NCBI GenBank assembly: GCA_036557405.1 | Contig: DATBHO010000121.1 | Span: 1 to 48,312 of the forward strand | Direction of reading: 5' to 3' | Origin: TA-21 sp036557405 | Lineage (GTDB): Archaea; Thermoproteota; Nitrososphaeria; Nitrososphaerales; Nitrososphaeraceae | Length of the DNA: 48,312 nucleotides | Shown: positions 1 through 8,330 of the stretch, piece after piece | Layout: every line of letters begins with the position of its first letter | Numbering within the stretch: position 1 is the stretch's first letter | Notes under the pieces: model-generated | The model's input: the letters and a program-made list of their open reading frames with translations, nothing else | Database searches by the model: none | Told to the model about the DNA's origin: nothing | Program-made: the position numbers and the translations under genes

Positions 1-1
1 A

Positions 2-376
2 GATCCAGGCATCTATGTAGGTGTGGACCACTCAATGAAAGATGTTGTAAAAGGTGGCGCATTTGCAGTACTAGCCAATGAAACTTCAACTGCAAATGAT
101 CATCCAGATGGAACATGTGTAGCACCAAAAGGCAGTGCAAGTGTTGTCTGTACAGAACAAACTTTTTCAAGTGAGAAAACTTCAAAATCAGGATCAGAAA
201 CCCAATCAAAATCTGGATCTGAAAAGAAATCCTCAGAGTCAAAATCTGGATCTAAAAGTGAAGTAACCCAAAACGCTACAATGCTCAATATCAGCGGCAG
301 TAACATGACCGGCAACGGAACAATGATGAGTGGGAATATGAGCGGCATGGGTGGAAATTCCACCATGGGCAAATAG
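2..376 (+). CDS. C-terminal part of a copper nitrite reductase / multicopper oxidase-like cupredoxin (5' end outside window)
   Basis: The frame is open from the left edge, so the gene is cut by the window; the GTG at 23 is unlikely to be the true start. The first residues read DPGIYVGVDHSMKDVVKGGA, which resembles the end of the last cupredoxin domain of NirK-type copper nitrite reductases, where a His in a G-Y-x(3)-DH or NH segment lies at the copper site. About 75 residues of low complexity follow: first repeats of the KSGSE type, rich in Ser and Lys, then a segment rich in Met, Gly and Asn with several MSGM-like steps. Such proteins act outside the membrane in ammonia oxidisers, in nitrite/NO chemistry or copper oxidation. 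The family call rests on a short segment, so another multicopper oxidase is possible. Confidence 0.6.
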   Translation, partial: DPGIYVGVDHSMKDVVKGGAFAVLANETSTANDHPDGTCVAPKGSASVVCTEQTFSSEKTSKSGSETQSKSGSEKKSSESKSGSKSEVTQNATMLNISGSNMTGNGTMMSGNMSGMGGNSTMGK

Positions 377-383
377 TCAACTA

Positions 384-406
384 TTTCCCCTTTTTTCTCA
401 TTTTAT
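384..406 (+). terminator. U-rich terminator candidate after the cupredoxin gene
   Basis: Right after the stop codon the coding strand has a run of C and T including six T in a row, then more T. Archaeal RNA polymerase terminates on such U-rich tracts without needing a hairpin. No strong inverted repeat is seen here. The call rests only on position and composition. Confidence 0.35.
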
Positions 407-681
407 AATAAAAGCAAATTTCAAGGATTATTCTCATAATTTAATGCTAAAAAGTTCGAATTGTTTTTTAATCAACTATATCGAAACTTAAAAGACAACT
501 AAAAATCAAGAGTAGCTATCTTATGAACTGAATCATAATTTAGACTGTACTAATTTAACGAAAAGTAAGATAACACGTATATTAGAAATATTTGCGTGTT
601 TTCGTTCCAGATAGATTTTTTACCATATCGATAGAAAATTGAAAGGAATATAATGAATGTCTATTTAAAATTCTCAATTCT
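407..681. other. Intergenic region before rtcB
   Basis: This is AT-rich DNA without a convincing ORF on either strand. It must hold the rtcB promoter. A TATA-like stretch at 662-669 lies too close to the ATG at 682 to be the main box, so the true box is probably further upstream. I see no tRNA and no clear sRNA. Confidence 0.4.
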
Positions 682-2154
682 ATGAAAAACTTGACAACGC
701 GATTAGGAAATCATGAAATAGTAAATGAAGGAGAATTCAAGTATGTTGTAAAGAAAAATGAATCTAAAGGAATGCTAGTTCCAGTAACAATATACGCAGA
801 TGAGAATTTGATTTCAAAAATGGCGTTAGATAGGACAATTGATCAGGCTGCCAACGTTGCCACATTAAAAGGTGTTATGAAACATGTGGTGGTATTGCCG
901 GACGGACATGAGGGATATGGATTTCCAGTGGGTGGAGTGGCAGGTATGGATTTAGAAGAAGGTATAATTAGTCCTGGGGGTGTGGGGTATGACATTAATT
1001 GTGGTGTTAGACTTTTGCGGACCAATTTAAGAGTAGAAGAAATTAGACCAAAGCTCAAAGACCTTGTAAATGAATTATTCCACGCGATTCCATCAGGAGT
1101 AGGTAGCTCAAGTTCAATAAGGGTGTCAGGAGCAGAGCTGGACGAAGTACTAATTCAAGGGGTAAGATGGACAGTTCAGAATGGATATGGGCGGGACTCG
1201 GATATTGACGTATGTGAAGAGAACGGTTGTATGAAAGGTGCAGATCCGGATCATGTCTCCGAACTTGCTAGGAAAAGAGGTAGACTCCAGTTGGGAACTC
1301 TTGGTTCAGGAAATCATTTTCTTGAAGTACAAAAAGTGGACAAGATATACGATGAAAAAGCAGCAAGAGCTATGGAAATTGAAGAGGGTCAAGTTACTGT
1401 CCTGATACACTGTGGTTCCAGAGGATTTGGACATCAGGTTTGCAGCGACTACCTAAAAATTTGTGAGAAAATAATAAGAGACTCTGGAATGAGAATTGCA
1501 GATAGAGAACTAGCATGTGTTCCAAATAACTCTAGTGAGGGTGAGAATTATAGAAAAGCAATGTATTCTGCACTAAATTTTGCATGGTCCAACAGACAAA
1601 TGATAACACACTGGACTAGAAACACATTTGAAAGGGTACTAGGCATGACTGAGGAAGAGGTAGATATGAAGTTAGTATATGATGTTTCACATAACATAGC
1701 AAAGGTCGAAAGACATGTCGTTAGCGGTGAAGGTACAAGAGATCTTGTAATACATAGAAAGGGAGCTACAAGAGCATTTCCTGCTGGTAATAGTCATATA
1801 CCAGTAAAGTATCGCAACATTGGGCAACCAGTTTTTATTCCAGGTTCAATGGGAACGGCAAGCTGGATACTTCTTGGTAATTCAAAATCGTTAGAGTTAA
1901 GTTTTGGTTCAACAGCACATGGCGCAGGAAGAACAATGTCGAGATCTGCCGCTAGGAGAAATTATACAACAGATAGTGTAAGAAAAAACTTAGAATTAAA
2001 AGGAGTTTACATAAAAGCTTTGAGTAGAGAAGGAATGGTTGAAGAAACCCCTGAAGCATACAAAGACGTAGATTCTGTTGTAGAAGTATCTCATTCTCTG
2101 GGCATTGCAACAAAAGTTGCGCGTTTAGTTCCAATTGGAGTAATCAAAGGATGA
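682..2154 (+). CDS. rtcB: RNA-splicing ligase RtcB (tRNA ligase)
   Basis: RtcB joins 2',3'-cyclic phosphate (or 3'-phosphate) ends to 5'-OH ends using GTP and Mn2+, and in archaea it seals tRNA exons after intron cutting. The 490-residue length is normal. The metal and catalytic motifs are present: GYDINCG (Asp104, Cys107), SGNHFLEVQ (His212), HCGSRGFGHQ (His243) and VSHNIAK. The guanylated His is the one in STAHGAGR, near residue 413. No intein interrupts the frame. The stop codon overlaps the start of the next gene by four bases, so the two are probably cotranslated. Archease, the usual partner, is not in this window. Confidence 0.96.
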   Translation: MKNLTTRLGNHEIVNEGEFKYVVKKNESKGMLVPVTIYADENLISKMALDRTIDQAANVATLKGVMKHVVVLPDGHEGYGFPVGGVAGMDLEEGIISPGGVGYDINCGVRLLRTNLRVEEIRPKLKDLVNELFHAIPSGVGSSSSIRVSGAELDEVLIQGVRWTVQNGYGRDSDIDVCEENGCMKGADPDHVSELARKRGRLQLGTLGSGNHFLEVQKVDKIYDEKAARAMEIEEGQVTVLIHCGSRGFGHQVCSDYLKICEKIIRDSGMRIADRELACVPNNSSEGENYRKAMYSALNFAWSNRQMITHWTRNTFERVLGMTEEEVDMKLVYDVSHNIAKVERHVVSGEGTRDLVIHRKGATRAFPAGNSHIPVKYRNIGQPVFIPGSMGTASWILLGNSKSLELSFGSTAHGAGRTMSRSAARRNYTTDSVRKNLELKGVYIKALSREGMVEETPEAYKDVDSVVEVSHSLGIATKVARLVPIGVIKG

Positions 2155-2549
2155 GCCAAGAAGAAGATCCGGAACTGGCGATAATTAAAGCACGTAAAAT
2201 GAAACAATTAAAAGAAAAAGCAGCTTTGACTGAAAAAATCAAGGAGAAGGAATCAAAAGCTGATGTGACAAAAGTTGATGATAAAGAAATATTATTGAAA
2301 TATTTGTATGACAGAGGTGACGAAGTACTGCAGTTAGCAGAATCGCAATATCCAGTACAGGCAAAACTCATTGTAAACAGAATAGTAGATTTGATTAAGT
2401 CCGGAGATATCGATTCTCTCATATCAGGAGGTGAACTCTTGGCAATATTCCGTTCCGTGGGATTGCGTATAAGAGTTGATACTAGTATACGAATCCAAGA
2501 ACATGGAAAATTCATCTCAATTGGGGAAAAACTAAAGGAAGGGATTTGA
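2151..2549 (+). CDS. PDCD5 / TFAR19-like DNA-binding protein
   Basis: This is a small charged protein of 132 residues. The first 45 residues are a Lys/Glu-rich helix, followed by a compact helical domain containing YPVQAKLIVNRIVDLI and ISGGELLAIFRSVGL. This layout, a charged N-terminal helix and then a three-helix core with a G-x-(I/L)-x(4)-(I/L)-x(2)-G-x-L turn, fits archaeal PDCD5 (double-stranded DNA-binding) proteins, whose cellular role is poorly known. The ATG overlaps the rtcB stop, so it is in the rtcB operon. The family assignment comes from pattern, not alignment; a lineage-specific helical protein is the alternative. Confidence 0.6.
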   Translation: MSQEEDPELAIIKARKMKQLKEKAALTEKIKEKESKADVTKVDDKEILLKYLYDRGDEVLQLAESQYPVQAKLIVNRIVDLIKSGDIDSLISGGELLAIFRSVGLRIRVDTSIRIQEHGKFISIGEKLKEGI

Positions 2550-2634
2550 CTATCAGATGATTTTTCAAATTTGGCCAATTATCAGGTCAATATTATTAAA
2601 GTGTAAAACTCTCAACCAAATAAAATGAATAATT

Positions 2635-3693
2635 ATGTTACCTCAAAAAAATCATTCAGCAGTTTTTAGTGGACCTAGAAATTTTCAAATTAAAGATTTA
2701 CCTATATCTAGCAAAAATTGCAATGTATTACTAAAGACTCTCTCTTGTGCTGTCTGCGGATATGATGTGCGGGTATTTAGTGAAGGTCATAAAAAGGTCC
2801 GGCCCCCAATTGTCTTGGGTCATGAGATTTGCGCAAGAACATTGGGAACCCTGCGGCTACCCAACGGTCAAATAATACCAGAGGATAGAAGAGTGATCGT
2901 TTCCCCATTAATACCATGTTTAAAGTGTCATCATTGTGATGCAGGTCATTTTAATTGTTGTAGTAAACTTAATGAAATTGGTTCAAGTGTTAACGGTGGA
3001 TTTGCAGACTACATAAATATTCCTGAAAATAATATACTTATTAATGGGATCGTTCCTATTGAAAGTAATATTCATGATGACGAAGCATCACTTATAGAAC
3101 CTTTATCATGTTGTCTAAATGCGTACTTGAATATTAATAATTCCGTTCGTGACGAATATGTGATAATTATCGGTGATGGTCCAATAGGCCTAATCCACCT
3201 GCAAATTTCAAAACTCTCTGGTGCAAAAACAATTGTTGTTGGTAAAATTCCATCTAGATTGAACGAGGCAAAATCAATTGGTGCAGACATGGTACTCTTG
3301 AATAATGATCCGGAGGAGTCAATTAGAACAATATGGGATTATACATATGAGAAGGGGGGAAAATTAATAATTGTGGCTACAAGTAATCCTGAAGCAATAG
3401 ACCTCGCACTGAAAGTAGCTGGCAAGAATTCACTTATCAGCGTATTTGCAGGCATATCAAAGAATAAGTTTTTGAATATTGATCCAAATTTACTTCACTA
3501 TAATCAAATAACTTTAAGTGGAAGCTTTAGTTCAACCCCAAATCTCATGAAAAATGCAGTGGATCTGGTACATGAACAAAAGATTAATTTAAGGAGGTTG
3601 GTTACTCACAGATTTTCCCTTGATGAAATCGAAAAAGCGTTTAGTATAACCGAGGATTACAGAGGTTTAAGGTCCGTCATCAACTCTTTTTAA
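2635..3693 (+). CDS. Zinc-dependent medium-chain alcohol dehydrogenase
   Basis: This is a 352-residue member of the MDR superfamily (sorbitol / threonine dehydrogenase branch). The catalytic zinc site is visible as CAVCGYD followed by VLGHEI. The structural zinc lobe follows as CLKCHHCDAGHFNCC, with four closely spaced Cys. The NAD(P)-binding Rossmann turn is IIGDGPIGLIHLQ, near residue 180. Substrate cannot be read from the sequence; L-threonine 3-dehydrogenase or a sugar/polyol dehydrogenase are the nearest types. It stands alone and converges with cobJ, the two stop codons being almost adjacent. Confidence 0.85.
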   Translation: MLPQKNHSAVFSGPRNFQIKDLPISSKNCNVLLKTLSCAVCGYDVRVFSEGHKKVRPPIVLGHEICARTLGTLRLPNGQIIPEDRRVIVSPLIPCLKCHHCDAGHFNCCSKLNEIGSSVNGGFADYINIPENNILINGIVPIESNIHDDEASLIEPLSCCLNAYLNINNSVRDEYVIIIGDGPIGLIHLQISKLSGAKTIVVGKIPSRLNEAKSIGADMVLLNNDPEESIRTIWDYTYEKGGKLIIVATSNPEAIDLALKVAGKNSLISVFAGISKNKFLNIDPNLLHYNQITLSGSFSSTPNLMKNAVDLVHEQKINLRRLVTHRFSLDEIEKAFSITEDYRGLRSVINSF

Positions 3694-3694
3694 G

Positions 3695-4495
3695 TTAGGG
3701 TACAGTTTTTGAAGGTTCGGGGGCAAGATCATACTTGGATTTATATCCTCTCGGATTTATCATAAGTCCGTTGTAATTAAATGTTGATGAATTACCTACT
3801 ATTACTGTTGTAATCATGCCTAGCAAATCATTGTAATCGAGCAATTTCTCTAGTGTAGTAACGACTATCTTCTGACTTTCGCGAAATGCACCCTTGACTA
3901 TGGCAACAGGTGTTTCAGGTTTTCTATATCTCAGAAAAATGTCTCGAGTATCTTTAAGCTGATGAATCCTCTTTTTACTTGCGGGATTGTAGATTACAGT
4001 TACATAATCTCCGATTGCAGCAGCCTCAACCCTTTTAACTATAATTTCCCAGGGCACAAGTAGATCGCTCATACTTACGACAGCAAAGTCAGTCATCAGT
4101 GGAGAACCAATTAATGCGGAACAAGAGTTTAGAGAAGAAACACCTGGAACGCATTCGACATAAATTCCGTCATGATGATTCCATTTTTTGTCAGCAAGAA
4201 TTTCATAAATTAAGCCTACCATGCCATAAATACCAGGGTCTCCTGATGAAACCAAAGACACAATTTTTCCTTTTTCAGCAAATTCAATTGCTTGATTGGC
4301 TCTATCGACCTCTTGAGTCATAGGATATCTGAATACTTCTTTACCTTTAATTAGATCTTCAATTAGTGAAACATAAGTTTCATAGCCTACTATAATTTCG
4401 CTTTCTTCTATTGCCTGTCTTGCTCTAAAGGTCATATGATCATGATGTCCTGGACCAACTCCCACCACATACAATCTCCCAGTTGAATTTTGCAT
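3695..4495 (-). CDS. cobJ: Precorrin-3B C17-methyltransferase (CobJ/CbiH)
   Basis: This SAM-dependent methyltransferase of the corrin ring-contraction step belongs to the tetrapyrrole methylase fold. The N-terminal glycine-rich loop is YVVGVGPGHHDHMT, and VSSGDPGIYGMVGL is the second typical SAM-site motif. SMSDLLVPWEIIVKR and YNPASKKR are typical of the CobJ/CbiH subgroup rather than other CbiX/CobM enzymes. Length (266) is normal. It is isolated from other cob genes here, but cbiD lies about 38 kb downstream in the same window, in line with scattered cobalamin genes in ammonia-oxidising archaea. Confidence 0.92.
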   Translation of the reverse strand: MQNSTGRLYVVGVGPGHHDHMTFRARQAIEESEIIVGYETYVSLIEDLIKGKEVFRYPMTQEVDRANQAIEFAEKGKIVSLVSSGDPGIYGMVGLIYEILADKKWNHHDGIYVECVPGVSSLNSCSALIGSPLMTDFAVVSMSDLLVPWEIIVKRVEAAAIGDYVTVIYNPASKKRIHQLKDTRDIFLRYRKPETPVAIVKGAFRESQKIVVTTLEKLLDYNDLLGMITTVIVGNSSTFNYNGLMINPRGYKSKYDLAPEPSKTVP

Positions 4496-4634
4496 GTATT
4501 CATTAGATATCGTAGAAGAATATAATATTATGTCTAATTTTGATAATTATGAAAATAGATCTCGCTTATTTCTATAAATCATAGGAGACACTACATGGAA
4601 ACTCTTAAAATGGAATATAAATCATAATTCTAAT

Positions 4635-4943
4635 ATGGCGGTACTGGATGAATTTACCAAAGTACTACTAGACAAGATAATTAAAAATGTCATATCGTGT
4701 CACCCACTGGTTGAAAATATGTTTAAAGATCAGAATAAAGAGCTAACAGAAGAAATTGGCATCATAAATAGAAGAGATTTCATCCTAGGCGCTGTTTGGT
4801 GTATCATCTTAGAGAAGTTTGTAATTACCTGTTATCTCCATACCGGAAAGACCATAAACTACGAAAAAGGTATGGAGATAAGTAAGTATGTTTTGAATAA
4901 AATCTCGGAATCAGATCGTTTAATGTCAATGAAAAAGGAATAA
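4635..4943 (+). CDS. Conserved-looking small protein of unknown function
   Basis: I do not recognise this 102-residue protein. It is predicted mainly helical, with a central hydrophobic stretch (DFILGAVWCIILEKFVITCY) that may be a buried helix rather than a membrane span, and a charged C-terminus. It has two Cys but no metal-site pattern. It stands alone between cobJ (divergent) and a membrane protein gene. Base use is like its neighbours, and the frame has an ATG and no better competitor on either strand. Confidence 0.6.
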   Translation: MAVLDEFTKVLLDKIIKNVISCHPLVENMFKDQNKELTEEIGIINRRDFILGAVWCIILEKFVITCYLHTGKTINYEKGMEISKYVLNKISESDRLMSMKKE

Positions 4944-5060
4944 TCAACAAAATGTGCTGCAAATGATAATTCAGCCTCAATGCTGACCCACTAACACTTT
5001 CATCATAATGCTTGTTTCCTGAAAATTTAATAAACTGAACATGCAAATTCATTTTCTAAT

Positions 5061-5690
5061 TTGGAGAAAAGCTTAGACTGTCCAGAATTTTTGAGACTTG
5101 GAATTACCATAATCTATGCAATCGTGATTGCATTAAGTATTTACGCATCAAAGAGTGTTTTTATTCCGTTTTACTCGATACCAACTAACCTATTATATGC
5201 CATTGTTCTCTTTTATGGATTTTTCATTATCTTGATAGGTTGGATTGAGAATTATCTCCTGACACAAAAGTATCAGGAAAAAGGAAAGTCTGGAGTGGGG
5301 AGATTTATAATAGATCTAGCGATACTTTTCCTATTTTATTATATTATAGTTGCCGGGAGTAATGAAAGACATGATTATTTGATTCCTGATGTTTATTTGT
5401 TCGTCACACCCCTAATTTTTCTTCTTTTCACTTTGGAAGATGTGCTTAGAAATAGGGACTACCCAGATGAATTTCTACGAAAGTACAGGGATATGTCTAG
5501 AAACTTTCTATTTATCTCAGTCATCATTTCATTATCTTATCTGGCTGAGATATATGCAACTAGTTTTCAATCATTTGGATCTCTCGCATTCTATCGAGAC
5601 TTGATATTTGCATGTATATCACTTGCACTGATTATTGTCTACATGATAATGAGATGGCGCCAATTCAATCTGGCTGTTACTCATCCTTGA
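5061..5690 (+). CDS. Integral membrane protein, about six transmembrane helices, unknown function
   Basis: This 209-residue hydrophobic protein has likely membrane spans near residues 12-32, 44-64, 82-100, 108-126, 148-166 and 178-196, with short charged loops between them. The loop between spans 4 and 5 (NRDYPDEFLRKYRDMSR) is strongly charged. I see no catalytic or transport motif. The start is TTG because a stop codon lies 30 bases upstream with no ATG or GTG between. The function is unknown. Confidence 0.7.
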   Translation: MEKSLDCPEFLRLGITIIYAIVIALSIYASKSVFIPFYSIPTNLLYAIVLFYGFFIILIGWIENYLLTQKYQEKGKSGVGRFIIDLAILFLFYYIIVAGSNERHDYLIPDVYLFVTPLIFLLFTLEDVLRNRDYPDEFLRKYRDMSRNFLFISVIISLSYLAEIYATSFQSFGSLAFYRDLIFACISLALIIVYMIMRWRQFNLAVTHP

Positions 5691-5920
5691 ACCGATCAGG
5701 TAAAGAAGGTATCTGCTCTTATCAACTTTGCGCCATGTTTATTGACAACCCAACAAATTACGATTGTCTAAAAAATTGATCCTAGAACTTTTATCCTCGA
5801 ACGGGCCCTGATAAATATGATCAATATGATTAGATGCTACCTATGTTTATTGCGAACCTAATAACTTTATGAAATATTCCCAATACTCCACTTACGTTAA
5901 TATATTAATAGGGAGTTAAT

Positions 5921-6745
5921 ATGCGAGCATATACTATGCAAAAAGTTATCTTTACCGATATTGATGGAACATTGCTAGATTCATATTTTCCCGATTTAAA
6001 CAAAGCGAAAAAATTAGTAGAAAAGACGGCACAGAACGGCATTCATTTAATATTGTGTTCTTCAAAAACAGAACTGGAACAAGATATAATCAGGTCGAAT
6101 ATCCAGCTGTACGAACCATTTATCGTAGAAAATGGTGGGGCTGCAATAATCCCTGTAGGTTATTTTACGAAGACTAAATTTATTCATTTGAAGAAATTTA
6201 AAAAAAAATACCTAATCGAAACGGGAGGTTCCTCTTTCAAAATAAGGCGTCTTTTAAAAAAAATCAGGACCCAACATGAGATATATTTCAAAGGGACATC
6301 CGACCTGTCTATACCGGAACTCTCAAAGATAACTAAATTGTCTGAGGACTATGCAAAGAGGATGGTAAATAGAAAATATAGTGAAACAATAATTAAAATA
6401 GATAGTAACGATATACCAAGATTTGTAAACATTGTTGAAGAACTAGGATTAAAAGTGATCCCAGGTGGACAATATTTTGATATTACACTAGGTAATGATA
6501 AGGGAACGGCTGTCAAAATCTTAATGGACATTTTTCGTAAAGAATATGAAAATAATGTTATATTCTTTGGTATTGGGGATAGCAAAAATGATGAGTCCAT
6601 GCTATCCCTAATGAACCTTCCGATACTGGTCCAAAAGGCTGATGGCAGTTGGCAAAATATGCGAATAGCTAACTTAAAGAAGGTGAAAGGAATAGGCCCG
6701 AGGGGATGGGAAGTCGCACTTGAAATTATTCTTAAATATCAATGA
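5921..6745 (+). CDS. mpgP: Mannosyl-3-phosphoglycerate phosphatase (HAD superfamily)
   Basis: This is a HAD IIB-type phosphatase of 274 residues. Motif I is FTDIDGTLLDS (nucleophile and acid Asp), motif II is the Ser in LILCSSKTE, and motif IV is GIGDSKNDESML. The VENGGAAI segment after motif II is typical of the mannosyl-3-phosphoglycerate / sucrose phosphatase group. The enzyme would remove phosphate from mannosyl-3-phosphoglycerate to give the compatible solute mannosylglycerate. The matching synthase is not in this window. The ATG at 5936 is an equally good start and gives MQKVIFTDIDGT, which is closer to family N-termini. Confidence 0.8.
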   Translation: MRAYTMQKVIFTDIDGTLLDSYFPDLNKAKKLVEKTAQNGIHLILCSSKTELEQDIIRSNIQLYEPFIVENGGAAIIPVGYFTKTKFIHLKKFKKKYLIETGGSSFKIRRLLKKIRTQHEIYFKGTSDLSIPELSKITKLSEDYAKRMVNRKYSETIIKIDSNDIPRFVNIVEELGLKVIPGGQYFDITLGNDKGTAVKILMDIFRKEYENNVIFFGIGDSKNDESMLSLMNLPILVQKADGSWQNMRIANLKKVKGIGPRGWEVALEIILKYQ

Positions 6746-6793
6746 TTCGTAACTGTCCATTTTAACGCAAGTCACATTATACTGTTGAACTTT

Positions 6794-8200
6794 TTAATTT
6801 TGAAACTTCAGTTTAATTAAATTCTGTCCTCCTAACTTTGTTATTTCAATCATATCTTCTCGTTCCAAACGCTTAATCAGTCTCCAAAGACTCGTTTTGG
6901 GCAATATGAATTTATTCCTGATTTCTCCTTCAAATGCTGCACCTTCCTTATCAGCAATATAAAACAGTATTTCTTTTTCATCTGGTTTCAGATTTCCTTT
7001 TTGTTCAATGTAATCGGCAACCAATCTATGGTGATCCGATTGACTAGCAACATCATTATTTATCTGTCGTTTCATAGAGGGTTGCTGTTCAGTATGGTCA
7101 CTTTCTTTGGTAGGATTTGCTGTCGAATCGCTGTCCGGTCTGTCTTTTCTGGTTCTGATTGACTGCATGTGTGGAATTATTTTCCTTTTGTACTTTAAGA
7201 TAATGAATAATACTACTGAAGCTGCAAGTGGAATTAGTAATAAAAACGTAGATGAGCTTGGACTCGACGAAAATTTCACTTGTTTAGTAACATCCAGACT
7301 ATTTATTGCTGAGGTTGCATATTCTAAGGCCTTAGGATAATTTCCTTGAGAAAATTCAATATTTGACTTTGAAATATATTGCGATGCTTCTGAAGTATCA
7401 GTTTTTATGGCTTGTGCATCATCTATCTTATGAGTAGCGTTACTTATCATGTCTTTTGACGTTTCAAACGACTCTGCTATTTTTCTCGAGAGGTCACTGG
7501 CATTATTTGCAAATCGCTCTGCATCAATATAATTACTTTGATTCACTGCAGTTTTAGCATTATTTAGAATACTCTTGACCTCATCTAGATTAATTCCAAC
7601 ATGATCGCTTTCTGTTTTTGCCAAATCAAGCTCTGCGGAATTTATAGATATTATAGCTTGTTCTCGAGTTCCTGCATATCCAATAACATAATCTATGGAA
7701 ATTCTACCCTTATCAAATGAAAATAAATTCTGTCCACCCAATTTTCTAATTAGTGATGGTGACTGTTCTCCTAAATTAGTCACTACTGCATCGTTAGGTA
7801 ATTTTACCGTGAATGGAAATGCTGAGTCTATAAAGAAGTTCCATTGTCTTTCCTGTTTGCTAACAAGATCTGGAGTTTGATAAGTAATTCTTATTTGTGA
7901 CTCATTTTGTGTGTTAATGCTAATTTCATTGGTAACTGAATTGAATCTAAATCCCAACAATTTTGATAGATAGTTTTTAACTAAAATGTCATTTATGTAA
8001 CCCCCAATTAAGGGCAATGTAATTTGCGTAACATTGTTTTTTAATCTAAGATCGTATTGCACAATCGAATCTCCATTTGACAATATTCCAACAAATATTG
8101 AGTTAACATCATACTGAACCTGCGAATGTACTTTATTGAAAATAGTTCCAGATGAGAAAATAATTAATACTAAAATAATCGATAAGTAAAAAAATTTCAC
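6794..8200 (-). CDS. Membrane-anchored winged-helix protein with a large extracytoplasmic domain
   Basis: This 468-residue protein starts with GTG. Residues 1-27 form a signal/anchor helix ending near VHSQ. A beta-rich domain follows to about residue 185, then two helical repeat segments with similar A-x(2)-A-x(4)-G/S-x-Y patterns. A second membrane span lies near 318-338, followed by a polar linker. The C-terminal 75 residues form a winged helix-turn-helix (PDEKEILFYIADKEG, then LWRLIKRLEREDMIEI). Topology would put the sensor outside and the DNA-binding domain in the cytoplasm. This layout is known for archaeal one-component membrane regulators; the ligand is unknown. It is a single gene. 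Confidence 0.8.
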   Translation of the reverse strand: MKFFYLSIILVLIIFSSGTIFNKVHSQVQYDVNSIFVGILSNGDSIVQYDLRLKNNVTQITLPLIGGYINDILVKNYLSKLLGFRFNSVTNEISINTQNESQIRITYQTPDLVSKQERQWNFFIDSAFPFTVKLPNDAVVTNLGEQSPSLIRKLGGQNLFSFDKGRISIDYVIGYAGTREQAIISINSAELDLAKTESDHVGINLDEVKSILNNAKTAVNQSNYIDAERFANNASDLSRKIAESFETSKDMISNATHKIDDAQAIKTDTSEASQYISKSNIEFSQGNYPKALEYATSAINSLDVTKQVKFSSSPSSSTFLLLIPLAASVVLFIILKYKRKIIPHMQSIRTRKDRPDSDSTANPTKESDHTEQQPSMKRQINNDVASQSDHHRLVADYIEQKGNLKPDEKEILFYIADKEGAAFEGEIRNKFILPKTSLWRLIKRLEREDMIEITKLGGQNLIKLKFQN

Positions 8201-8330
8201 TGTAAAAATAGCCCCATACAGCAGAACGACTTTTTAGGGTCTAAATTACATATGTTGTGAGCAAAGCATACTCTTAATCCAAAGTACTCAAAATTCATAA
8301 ATTGTCCAAGATTAGTATTCATACGATTTG

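Noticed and set aside
5737..5870. Two copies of ATGTTTATTG followed by AAC-rich sequence
   Set aside because: Only about ten bases are identical and the copies are not regularly spaced with others; too short to call a repeat family or CRISPR.
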